The notes below the pieces were generated by a model. It did not search any database. It was not told where the DNA came from and saw nothing but the letters and a program-made list of their open reading frames with translations. Position numbers and translations under genes: made by a program. Positions 31,807 to 38,657 of a stretch of 64,000 nt of DNA are shown here, in pieces. Position 1 is the first letter of the stretch. Each line of letters opens with the position of its first letter. The stretch comes from Lachnospiraceae bacterium (GTDB lineage: Bacteria; Bacillota; Clostridia; Lachnospirales; Lachnospiraceae), in contig JAGKTQ010000003.1 in assembly GCA_021153325.1 (NCBI GenBank), positions 73,406 to 137,405 of the forward strand, in the 5' to 3' direction.

Positions 31807-32691
31807 ATGGCTATTTTTACAGGAGCAGGTGTTGCTATCGTAACACCATTTCATGAAGACGGAACAGTAAATTACGAAAAATTCGCAGAACTTGTGGAAT
31901 TTCAGATCAAAAATGGGACAGATGCTATTATCGTTTGTGGAACAACAGGAGAGGCATCCACACTGACACATGAAGAACATTTGGATGTTATTAAATTCTG
32001 TGTAGAGAAAGTAGCAGGAAGAATTCCAGTCATTGCAGGCACAGGTTCAAATTGCACAGAAACTGCAATTTATTTATCAAAAGAAGCAGAAAAATACGGA
32101 GTAGATGGTATTTTAGTCGTAACTCCATATTATAATAAAGCAACACAGAATGGTCTGTATGAGCATTTTAAAATGATCGCTAACAGTGTGAAAGTGCCAA
32201 TGATCCTTTACAATGTACCGAGTAGAACAGGCTGCAATATTGCACCTGCAACAGTAGTACGTCTTTGCAAGGATGTAGAAAATATCGTTGGTGTTAAAGA
32301 AGCAAGCGGTAATATTTCACAGGTAGCAAAATTAATGTCGATCGCAGATGGCAGCGTAGATTTATATTCTGGAAATGATGACCAGATCGTACCGATTCTT
32401 TCCTTAGGAGGAAAAGGTGTTATTTCTGTACTTTCTAACGTTGCACCACAGCAGACACATGATATTTGTGCAAAATTCTTTGAAGGGGATGTAGAAGGCA
32501 GCTGCAAAGAACAGCTTCGTGCGATTGAACTTTGTGATGCTTTATTCTGTGAAGTGAATCCGATCCCTGTAAAGAAAGCATTAAATATTATGGGAATGGA
32601 AGCTGGACCAATGAGAAGACCTCTCAGTGAAATGGAACCAGAAAATGCTGCTAAATTAGAAAAGGCAATGAAAAATTACGGAATTTTATAA
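31807..32691 (+). CDS. dapA: 4-hydroxy-tetrahydrodipicolinate synthase
   Basis: Condenses pyruvate with aspartate semialdehyde, the first step to diaminopimelate and lysine. The 294-residue TIM-barrel shows GTTGEASTL, the catalytic-triad Tyr in YNVPSRTGCN, and the Schiff-base Lys in GVKEASG (about residue 162). AAGGAGG is 8 bases before the ATG. It is cotranscribed with dapB (17-base gap), behind the lysine riboswitch. Confidence 0.96.
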   Translation: MAIFTGAGVAIVTPFHEDGTVNYEKFAELVEFQIKNGTDAIIVCGTTGEASTLTHEEHLDVIKFCVEKVAGRIPVIAGTGSNCTETAIYLSKEAEKYGVDGILVVTPYYNKATQNGLYEHFKMIANSVKVPMILYNVPSRTGCNIAPATVVRLCKDVENIVGVKEASGNISQVAKLMSIADGSVDLYSGNDDQIVPILSLGGKGVISVLSNVAPQQTHDICAKFFEGDVEGSCKEQLRAIELCDALFCEVNPIPVKKALNIMGMEAGPMRRPLSEMEPENAAKLEKAMKNYGIL

Positions 32692-32708
32692 AAAGGATTG
32701 GAGCAGAT

Positions 32709-33467
32709 ATGATAAAAGCAATAATGCACGGCTGTAACGGGAAAATGGGGCAGACAATTGCCAGACTGATTGCAGCAGATGAGGAAATAGAACTGGCAGC
32801 GGGAGTAGATGCCTTTACGGGTATAGATAATCCGTTCCCAGTGTTTCAGACCATTTCAGAATGTAATGTGGATGCAGATGTTGTGATTGATTTTTCAGCA
32901 GCTCCTGCAGTAGACGGATTGCTTGAATGGTGCGTGGAAAAAAATGTACCATGTGTTCTTTGTACGACAGGTCTGTCAGAGGCACAGTTAAGGAAGGTAA
33001 AAGAAGCTTCAGAAAAAACAGCCATTTTGAAATCAGCAAATATGTCACTTGGAATCAATATGCTCTTGAAATTATTGAAAGAAGCTGCAGGAATTCTTGC
33101 TCCGGCAGGTTTTGACATTGAAATTGTTGAAAAGCATCATAATCAGAAATTGGATGCACCGAGTGGAACAGCTCTTGCGTTAGCGGATTCCATTAATGAA
33201 GAATTTGATAACAGCTATGAATATGTATATGACAGAAGTCAGAGAAGAGAAAAACGTGACAAGAAGGAAATGGGCATTTCTGCGGTACGTGGAGGAACGA
33301 TTGTAGGTGACCATGATGTGATCTTTGCTGGAGAAGACGAAGTAATCACCTTTTCACACACCGCTTATTCCAAGGCAGTATTTGGAAAAGGCGCCGTACA
33401 GGCTGCAAAATTCCTTGCAGGAAAATCGGCAGGTATGTACGATATGAGTGATGTTATTAATGGATAA
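32709..33467 (+). CDS. dapB: 4-hydroxy-tetrahydrodipicolinate reductase
   Basis: Second enzyme of the pathway, reducing the DapA product with NAD(P)H. The 252 residues include the dinucleotide-binding HGCNGKMGQ at the start, VDVVIDFSAA-like core, a CTTGLS loop, and the catalytic EKHHNQKLDAPSGTAL near residue 140. It ends at TAA 33465-33467 and a bidirectional terminator follows. Confidence 0.95.
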   Translation: MIKAIMHGCNGKMGQTIARLIAADEEIELAAGVDAFTGIDNPFPVFQTISECNVDADVVIDFSAAPAVDGLLEWCVEKNVPCVLCTTGLSEAQLRKVKEASEKTAILKSANMSLGINMLLKLLKEAAGILAPAGFDIEIVEKHHNQKLDAPSGTALALADSINEEFDNSYEYVYDRSQRREKRDKKEMGISAVRGGTIVGDHDVIFAGEDEVITFSHTAYSKAVFGKGAVQAAKFLAGKSAGMYDMSDVING

Positions 33468-33480
33468 GGATATTCTTATA

Positions 33481-33513
33481 AAAAAAGTGAGGCTTGTGCA
33501 GCCTCACTTTTTG
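33481..33513. terminator. bidirectional terminator between dapB and the lipoprotein gene
   Basis: AAAAAGTGAGGC (33482-33493) pairs with GCCTCACTTTTT (33501-33512). Confidence 0.88.
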
Positions 33514-33528
33514 ATAAGATAAATAAGA

Positions 33529-33951
33529 TTAACGATTTTTGGTAGTGTTTGTTGTAGTAGTGTTATCATGAGTTGTTGTATTATTATCAGTATGGTTGCC
33601 ATTGCCAACTAAGTCATCTGTGACTTCAGTCACACCATTTGCAACGTTATCAACAGCATCTGTAACTGCATTACCGGCATTGTCTAAAAGAGAATTGTCG
33701 CCAGTTGTGTTATGGTCGGTCGTTGTGTTATTTGTAGTGGTGTTTTCGGTTGTGGTATGGTTAGTACCATTTGTGGTTGTACCGTTTGTAGTTGTACCAT
33801 TCGTGGTTGTACCATTTGTCGTGCCGGTAGTAGAATTGTTACCAGCCATATCATTTGTATTTCCCTTATTTTTACTAGTTCCGCAGGCAGTAAGCATACC
33901 TACCATAAGTAACATAAGGAACAAAGACAAAACCTTTTTACTTTTTTTCAT
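33529..33951 (-). CDS. Asn/Thr-rich repeat lipoprotein of unknown function
   Basis: The 140-residue protein has a lipoprotein signal peptide with lipobox LTAC (Cys near residue 23). The mature part is very rich in Asn, Thr and Gly and includes four-fold TTTNG-type repeats and a short amphipathic stretch (NAVTDAVDNVANGVTEVTDDL). Such tails are disordered and may be surface or spore-associated, but I cannot name a function. I chose the ATG at 33951 because minus-strand AAAGGAG lies 11 bases before it; the GTG 12 bases upstream abuts that SD. Confidence 0.75.
   Translation of the reverse strand: MKKSKKVLSLFLMLLMVGMLTACGTSKNKGNTNDMAGNNSTTGTTNGTTTNGTTTNGTTTNGTNHTTTENTTTNNTTTDHNTTGDNSLLDNAGNAVTDAVDNVANGVTEVTDDLVGNGNHTDNNTTTHDNTTTTNTTKNR
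33766..33825. repeat. four tandem 15-bp units in the lipoprotein gene
   Basis: Units beginning ACC-TTTGT-GTTGT run at 33766, 33781, 33796 and 33811 with a few substitutions. They code on the minus strand for the TTTNG repeat. The 15-base unit keeps the frame, so copy number could vary between strains without breaking the gene. Confidence 0.8.
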
Positions 33952-34113
33952 AATTGATTTCACTCCTTTAGATTGGACTTCTTAAACTTTCGCAAATATC
34001 ATCGTTGTATATTTAGGAAAGTTTCTAAAAATAGTATGTACATTCTTCTTTTGAATATGCAGATTTTATTGAAAAATAAATGCAGAGAAAAGAAGAGAGA
34101 AAGGAAAAAATTT

Positions 34114-34887
34114 ATGCAATTCAGACCATGTATTGATATTCATAATGGACAGGTAAAACAGATTGTAGGAGGAAGTCTTTTGGATGAGAAAAATCAGGCA
34201 GAAGAAAATTTTGTATCGCAAAAGGATGCTGCATGGTTTTCCAAAATGTACGCGGAAAAGGGATTGAAAGGTGGACATATTATCTTGTTAAACCCTCCTG
34301 CGAGTGAATTTTACGAAGCAACGAAGAAACAGGCAATATCTGCTTTGAAAGCGTATCCACAAGGAATGCAGGTCGGTGGAGGGATCACTGCGGAAAATGC
34401 TGCCCAGTATCTAGAAGCAGGAGCCAGTCATATTATTGTTACTTCTTATGTATTTAAGGATGGAAAGGTCAATTATGACAATCTTGAAAAATTAAAAAAA
34501 GAAGTAGGAAGCGAAAGGATTGTCATTGATCTAAGTTGTCGAAAGAAAGACGGGGATTATTATATTGTTACCGACCGGTGGCAAAAATATACGGAAACAA
34601 AGCTGACAGAGGAAACATTGGACTTTTTTTCAGGATTTTGCGATGAATTTTTAGTTCATGCAGTAGATGTAGAGGGAAAGGCAGATGGAATAGAAGAAAA
34701 TGTAGCCGCACTTTTGGGAAATTGGGGAAAAATGCCGATGACCTATGCCGGTGGCGTGCATAGTTTTCATGACTTGGATAAGTTAAAGCAATTAGGACAG
34801 AGCAGAATAGATGTAACGATTGGCAGTGCACTTGATATTTTTGGCGGGAACATGAAATTTGAAGAAGTGTTAAAATATATGGCATAA
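34114..34887 (+). CDS. hisA: HisA, phosphoribosylformimino-AICAR ribotide isomerase, eukaryotic type
   Basis: Fourth step of histidine synthesis: a ring-opening isomerisation by a (beta-alpha)8 barrel. The 257 residues start QFRPCIDIHNGQVKQIVGG, with the catalytic Asp in CIDI and a second half with YAGGVHS. The inserts and wording (LKGGHIILLNPPAS, YVFKDGKVNYD, GSALDIFGGNMKFEEV) follow the yeast/plant HIS6 form, not the usual bacterial HisA. No other his gene is nearby. ATG 34114 with AAAGG before it marks the domain start; the frame is open further upstream but has no similarity there. Confidence 0.88.
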   Translation: MQFRPCIDIHNGQVKQIVGGSLLDEKNQAEENFVSQKDAAWFSKMYAEKGLKGGHIILLNPPASEFYEATKKQAISALKAYPQGMQVGGGITAENAAQYLEAGASHIIVTSYVFKDGKVNYDNLEKLKKEVGSERIVIDLSCRKKDGDYYIVTDRWQKYTETKLTEETLDFFSGFCDEFLVHAVDVEGKADGIEENVAALLGNWGKMPMTYAGGVHSFHDLDKLKQLGQSRIDVTIGSALDIFGGNMKFEEVLKYMA

Positions 34888-34897
34888 GGAGAGGGCA

Positions 34898-34932
34898 GAA
34901 AAAAAGAACCAATCTTTGATTGGTTCTTTTTC
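34898..34932. terminator. terminator after hisA
   Basis: AAAAAGAACCAATC (34901-34914) pairs with GATTGGTTCTTTTT (34918-34931). Confidence 0.85.
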
Positions 34933-35032
34933 TAATCCGTCATAACAATACTGCAAATTCATAAATAAACTTATCATTTATATTAAGAAAAGGCACATGT
35001 TGATACTGATTATAGTGTGTTATAAGTACATC

Positions 35033-35233
35033 TTATAACTTTGTTACGTTAACAGCCTGAGGTCCTTTTTCTCCGTTGATTACTTCGAATTCAACATTTG
35101 CGCCTTCTTCTAAAGATTTAAAGCCGTCCATGTTTAATCCTGAGTAATGTACGAATACATCGTTTCCAGTTTCATCAGAAATGAAACCATAACCTTTTTG
35201 GTTGTTAAACCATTTTACTGTACCTTTGTTCAT
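35033..35233 (-). CDS. cold-shock protein (CspA/CspB family)
   Basis: A 66-residue single cold-shock domain with RNP1 (KGYGFI) and RNP2 (VFVHY), the nucleic-acid-binding faces that melt RNA structure. It starts MNKGTVKWFN; minus-strand GGAGG lies 8 bases before ATG 35233. It stands alone, transcribed away from the LytM-like gene. Confidence 0.95.
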   Translation of the reverse strand: MNKGTVKWFNNQKGYGFISDETGNDVFVHYSGLNMDGFKSLEEGANVEFEVINGEKGPQAVNVTKL

Positions 35234-35340
35234 TGTAGATACCTCCAAAAAATATATGTCACTGTAATGTATACAGTAAATCTAGGATAGCACAATACAT
35301 TGGAAAAGTAAAGCATATCAGTAGTTTTTTGGCAAAAAAG

Positions 35341-35370
35341 TTGTAATGTATAAGCTTTTTATGGTAAAAT
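35341..35370 (+). promoter_or_regulatory. probable promoter of the lytM-like/bactofilin pair
   Basis: TTGTAA (35341-35346), 18 bases, TAAAAT (35365-35370), about 29 bases before the gene start. Confidence 0.5.
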
Positions 35371-35398
35371 GGTAAAAGTTTACTGGAGGTGACTTGTT

Positions 35399-36157
35399 AT
35401 GGAACCTAAGAAGCGCAGAAGAAGACATAAATATACACTGATGATTTTTTCAGATTCTATGGATGAAGAAGGAGTAAAGCAGGTATATCTAGGTTCAAAA
35501 AGAGTGCAGGTTTTAACGGTTTTGCTTGTGGTTCTTTTGATAGCAGATATATGCTATTGCGTGTACAATCCTATTTTGCTTTCTGGTGCTCGCAATCGAA
35601 GCAGCGCGCAGTCGGAGCAGATTAAGCAGCTGATGGAAGAAAACGAAACGTTGAAGGCAGAAAATCAGGAACTTACAGATAAGGTCGCAATTTTAAGTGA
35701 GACAATTAACCAAAAGGTAAAGACAGAAGAAGAAAAGGCAGCAGAGTTTGCAGAGTTAAGTCTCCCGACAGGATTTCCACTTACTGGAGCAGCGACGATT
35801 CATGAGTCTGTGACAGAAGAACAGATTGCAGAGGAAGATGGAGAACAACAAAAGGAACAGGAGCCGATCATGGTGTTCAAAGGTTCTGCAGGCAATATGG
35901 TAATTGCATCAGGAAATGGGACTGTGGAAGCTGTCCTGCCGGATACTCAATATGGAAATCAAGTGATCATAGATCATGGAAATGGGTACAGATCCATATA
36001 TAGAAATACTGGCGAGGTCGTAGTGAAAGCCGGAGATGAAGTAGTCAGAGGCGCTACTATTTTTGTGATAGGAGAAGAAAATACGGAGCTTGGTTATCAG
36101 ATCACAAAGGATGAAGTATACATCAATCCTGAGGAAATGGTAGAAATAAACGGATAG
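35399..36157 (+). CDS. membrane-anchored LytM-domain protein, catalytically degenerate M23 family
   Basis: The 252 residues comprise a basic cytoplasmic start, one membrane helix (about 38-60), a coiled coil (about 68-110) and a C-terminal LytM/M23 domain (about 160-250). The beta core is recognisable (GTVEAVLPDTQYGNQVIIDHGNGYRSIY), but the zinc ligands are gone. The expected first His-x3-Asp is absent, Y-x-H-L is YRNT, and the H-x-H strand reads LGYQIT. So it should bind or regulate rather than cut peptidoglycan. It lies 13 bases before a bactofilin gene, a known partnership in cell-shape control. Confidence 0.82.
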   Translation: MEPKKRRRRHKYTLMIFSDSMDEEGVKQVYLGSKRVQVLTVLLVVLLIADICYCVYNPILLSGARNRSSAQSEQIKQLMEENETLKAENQELTDKVAILSETINQKVKTEEEKAAEFAELSLPTGFPLTGAATIHESVTEEQIAEEDGEQQKEQEPIMVFKGSAGNMVIASGNGTVEAVLPDTQYGNQVIIDHGNGYRSIYRNTGEVVVKAGDEVVRGATIFVIGEENTELGYQITKDEVYINPEEMVEING

Positions 36158-36170
36158 TAGGGAGGAAAAA

Positions 36171-36563
36171 GTGTTGGCAAAGAAGAACGTAACATTGGAA
36201 AAAAGCAACATGAAAGTAAATACGATCATTGGAACGGGAGCAGTTTTTATCGGAAACTTAACGGTAAAAGACACAATAAGAATTGATGGTGAAGTAACTG
36301 GCGATGTAAAAACAGATGCAGTATTGATTCTTGGAAGCAGTGGAAAGATCATAGGAGATGTGGAAGCAGATACGATATTTGCAGGTGGCTACATTAAAGG
36401 GGATTTAAAAGCGCAAAATAAAGTAGAAGCGTCTTCTACTGCACAGATTTATGGAGATATTACAACAAAAGTGATCGTCATAGATGAAAATGCAGTATTC
36501 CAAGGGAAATGCGATATGAACCAGCAGACAGCAAAGGAACAGACAACAGAAAATGCTAATTAA
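36171..36563 (+). CDS. bactofilin (polymer-forming cytoskeletal protein)
   Basis: The 130-residue protein has the bactofilin beta-helix built from repeating Gly/Val/Ile strands (VFIGNLTVKDTIRIDGEVTGDVKTDAVLILG...) between short disordered ends. Bactofilins self-assemble into filaments without nucleotide and position cell-wall enzymes. The start is GTG 36171 with GGAGG 6 bases before it. Coupling to the membrane LytM-like gene suggests the two work together at the envelope. Confidence 0.92.
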   Translation: MLAKKNVTLEKSNMKVNTIIGTGAVFIGNLTVKDTIRIDGEVTGDVKTDAVLILGSSGKIIGDVEADTIFAGGYIKGDLKAQNKVEASSTAQIYGDITTKVIVIDENAVFQGKCDMNQQTAKEQTTENAN

Positions 36564-36576
36564 TATAGAATATTAG

Positions 36577-36615
36577 AAAAAAAGCACATTTGGTCTAAGA
36601 CCATATGTGCTTTTA
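36577..36615. terminator. bidirectional terminator between bactofilin and yerC genes
   Basis: AAAGCACAT and TGGTC (36581-36595) pair with GACCA and ATGTGCTTT (36599-36613) around TAA. Confidence 0.85.
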
Positions 36616-36619
36616 CTTT

Positions 36620-36922
36620 TTATTTTTCATTTTTTAATGGTTCAATTCTTTCAAAGACCAGTTCATAACCATCATTGCCATAATTTAAGGAACGATTTAC
36701 TCGACTGATGGTAGCAGTAGAAGCTCCTGTCTTTTCAGCGATTTCAAGATACGTTTTGTGATCCCTTAACATAGCGGCAACTTCAAATCTCTGTGATAAA
36801 GAAAGCAATTCGTTCACAGTACATAAATCTTCAAAAAAACTATAACATTCTTCTTTATCTTTGAGACTTAAGACGGCATCAAAAAGATAATCAACAGCCT
36901 CTGTCTTAATTTTCTTATTCAT
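36620..36922 (-). CDS. YerC/YecD family TrpR-related protein
   Basis: The 100-residue protein matches the YerC/YecD group: an N-terminal helical part and a TrpR-like helix-turn-helix (LSQRFEVAAMLRDHKTYLEIAEKTGASTATISRVNRSLNYG). It should bind DNA, but the target genes and ligand are not known. ATG 36922 is preferred to the TTG 12 bases upstream, which lies within the SD (TTGGAGGCAAGCATG on the minus strand). Confidence 0.85.
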   Translation of the reverse strand: MNKKIKTEAVDYLFDAVLSLKDKEECYSFFEDLCTVNELLSLSQRFEVAAMLRDHKTYLEIAEKTGASTATISRVNRSLNYGNDGYELVFERIEPLKNEK

Positions 36923-37156
36923 GCTTGCCTCCAACTGATTTTTTTCTATAAATGACTGTTTAATATTTCACAAACCAGCTCATTAACATATTAGCATTTT
37001 AACATACTAAAGTTTTAAAGTAAAGAAGATATTGTATCCAAATCCGAAACATTTTAATGGCACAAAGAAGGAAAATTGTGTAAAAAAATAGTTAGAATCG
37101 CTCTTGTCATGCAGTTTTCCATACTATATAATGAAAAAAGAAGAAAGGTGTTGATT

Positions 37157-37792
37157 ATGACAATAGATACAGAAGATTTGATTAACAGCATAATGGATAG
37201 TTTAGGGCGAATTAATTATATAAAACCGGAAGAGATTCCGAACATTGATTTGTATATGGATCAGGTTACCACCTTTATGGACAAGAAGTTGAAAAATACA
37301 ACGCGCAATCCACAAGAGGATAAAATCCTGACGAAGACTATGATAAACAATTATGCAAAAAATGATTTATTACCGCCTCCGGTAAAGAAGAAGTATACAA
37401 AAGAGCATGTTTTGCTATTGATTTTTATTTATTATTACAAAGGTATATTGTCAATTAATGATATTCAGACTTTATTAAAGCCGATTACAGAAAAATATTT
37501 CGGGACAGAGGAAGAGTTTAGTTTAGAAGATATTTATAACGAAGTGTTCAGTTTGGAAAAAGAACAGGTCGAAGTGTTGCAGAACGATATATTACAAAAG
37601 TTTCAATTAGCAAAAGAAACATTTCAAGATGCACCGGAAGAGGATGCAGAATTTTTACAGATTTTTTCTTTTATCTGTTTGCTGAGCTTTGATGTTTATG
37701 TGAAGCGTCTGCTGATCGAAAAACTGATCGATGACATAAAGAAACCGGATGAAAGTAAAGAGAACGGTAAAGAAAATAGTAAGAAAAAATAA
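37157..37792 (+). CDS. DUF1836 family protein
   Basis: The 211-residue protein has the DUF1836 pattern: an N-terminal helix-turn-helix-like segment (NNYAKNDLLPPPVKKKYTKEHVLLLIFIYYYKGILSINDIQTLL) followed by helices and a Lys/Glu-rich tail. DUF1836 proteins look like MerR-type DNA-binding regulators, but no function is established. ATG 37157 has AAAGG at 10 bases. It lies 50 bases before the HPt gene and may be cotranscribed with it. Confidence 0.72.
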   Translation: MTIDTEDLINSIMDSLGRINYIKPEEIPNIDLYMDQVTTFMDKKLKNTTRNPQEDKILTKTMINNYAKNDLLPPPVKKKYTKEHVLLLIFIYYYKGILSINDIQTLLKPITEKYFGTEEEFSLEDIYNEVFSLEKEQVEVLQNDILQKFQLAKETFQDAPEEDAEFLQIFSFICLLSFDVYVKRLLIEKLIDDIKKPDESKENGKENSKKK

Positions 37793-37842
37793 CAGTATGC
37801 ACATAGAAAAAGGCAGAAAGGTATGTGCGGAAAGAGGTAAAC

Positions 37843-38199
37843 ATGACAATTGCTGATTTGCGGAAGGAAGGATTTGATGTAGACAGTGCTTTGAATTACT
37901 GTGCAGGCAGTGAAGAAATTTATGTAGAAGTATTGGAGACAGCACTGGAAGAGGGACTAGGAAAAATTCCGTTTATCAAAGAATGTGTAGAAAAGGAAGA
38001 CTTCGGACGTTATTGTATAGAAGTTCATGGGTTAAAAAATGCGGCAAGACAGATTGGAGCTATAGAGCTTTCAGAACTGGCATTTGAACAGGAAAAGGCA
38101 GCAAAAGCAGAGCAGTATGATTTCATAAAAGAGACTAACGGAAAGCTGTTAGAAAAATATAAGCAGACCATGGATGTATTAAAGGAGCTGTTGGGGTAG
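37843..38199 (+). CDS. stand-alone HPt (histidine phosphotransfer) domain protein
   Basis: The 118 residues form one HPt four-helix domain with the phospho-accepting His at residue 62 in EVHGLKNAARQIGA. HPt proteins relay phosphate between a hybrid kinase and a response regulator. No kinase, receiver or other relay protein is in the window, so its partners are unknown. GAGG lies 6 bases before ATG 37843. The terminator hairpin overlaps its stop codon. Confidence 0.8.
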   Translation: MTIADLRKEGFDVDSALNYCAGSEEIYVEVLETALEEGLGKIPFIKECVEKEDFGRYCIEVHGLKNAARQIGAIELSELAFEQEKAAKAEQYDFIKETNGKLLEKYKQTMDVLKELLG

Positions 38200-38216
38200 C
38201 CAACAGCTCCTTTGTT
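38184..38216 (+). terminator. terminator overlapping the HPt stop codon
   Basis: GGAGCTGTTG (38184-38193) pairs with CAACAGCTCC (38201-38210), followed by TTTG; the TAG stop (38197-38199) is in the loop. Confidence 0.75.
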
Positions 38217-38266
38217 ATAGAAAGACATACAAAAATGAAAATAAATATTAATAAGGAAAAGAAGGC

Positions 38267-38294
38267 TTGACAGTATATTTTGAAGTGATATTAT
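38267..38294 (+). promoter_or_regulatory. promoter of csoR-copA
   Basis: TTGACA (38267-38272), 16 bases, TATTAT (38289-38294); the CsoR-type operator begins 14 bases downstream, over the transcript start. Confidence 0.65.
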
Positions 38295-38307
38295 TAAAAA
38301 TAACAGG

Positions 38308-38324
38308 ACACCCCGGTGGGGTGT
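38308..38324. promoter_or_regulatory. CsoR operator (perfect GC-tract palindrome)
   Basis: ACACCCCGGTGGGGTGT is a 7-3-7 palindrome of the C-tract/G-tract type bound by CsoR repressors. It overlaps the expected transcription start of csoR-copA, so copper-free CsoR should repress its own operon. Confidence 0.8.
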
Positions 38325-38354
38325 TAAGATGATGCAAAGAATACAAAAGAAAGC

Positions 38355-38633
38355 ATGGGAGAAGAGGATTTGAAAGCAGATAAAAAAAGTGTAGAACGAC
38401 TTTTAAAAACAGCAAGAGGACAGTTGGATGGCATTTTGAAAATGGTAGAAGAAGACCGGTACTGCGTTGATATATCCAATCAGATCATGGCAACACAGTC
38501 TCTTTTGGGAAAAGTCAACAGAGAGGTATTAAAAGCGCATATGCAGTGTTGTGTCAAAGAGGCAGTGGAAAGCGAAGATCGGGAAAAAAAGATGGATGAA
38601 ATGTTGGAAGTGTTAGAGAAATTGTTAAAGTAA
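38355..38633 (+). CDS. csoR: CsoR family copper-sensing repressor
   Basis: A 92-residue all-helical protein of the CsoR/RcnR/FrmR family. The Cu(I) ligands line up as C37 (RYCVDI), H62 and C66 (AHMQCC). Copper binding releases the DNA. It is preceded by a matching operator and followed after 24 bases by copA, giving a classical copper-induced operon. The start ATG 38355 has only an AAAGAAAG SD-like site. Confidence 0.92.
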   Translation: MGEEDLKADKKSVERLLKTARGQLDGILKMVEEDRYCVDISNQIMATQSLLGKVNREVLKAHMQCCVKEAVESEDREKKMDEMLEVLEKLLK

Positions 38634-38657
38634 AAGCATGACAGAGAGGAGGAAAAC

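Noticed and set aside
33766..33825. CRISPR-like repeats
   Set aside because: Units are contiguous without spacers and code for a TTTNG protein repeat.
33596..33985. Long open frame on the plus strand opposite the lipoprotein gene
   Set aside because: It is the shadow of the 15-bp repeat region, rich in Val runs and without SD; the minus frame has a signal peptide, lipobox and SD.
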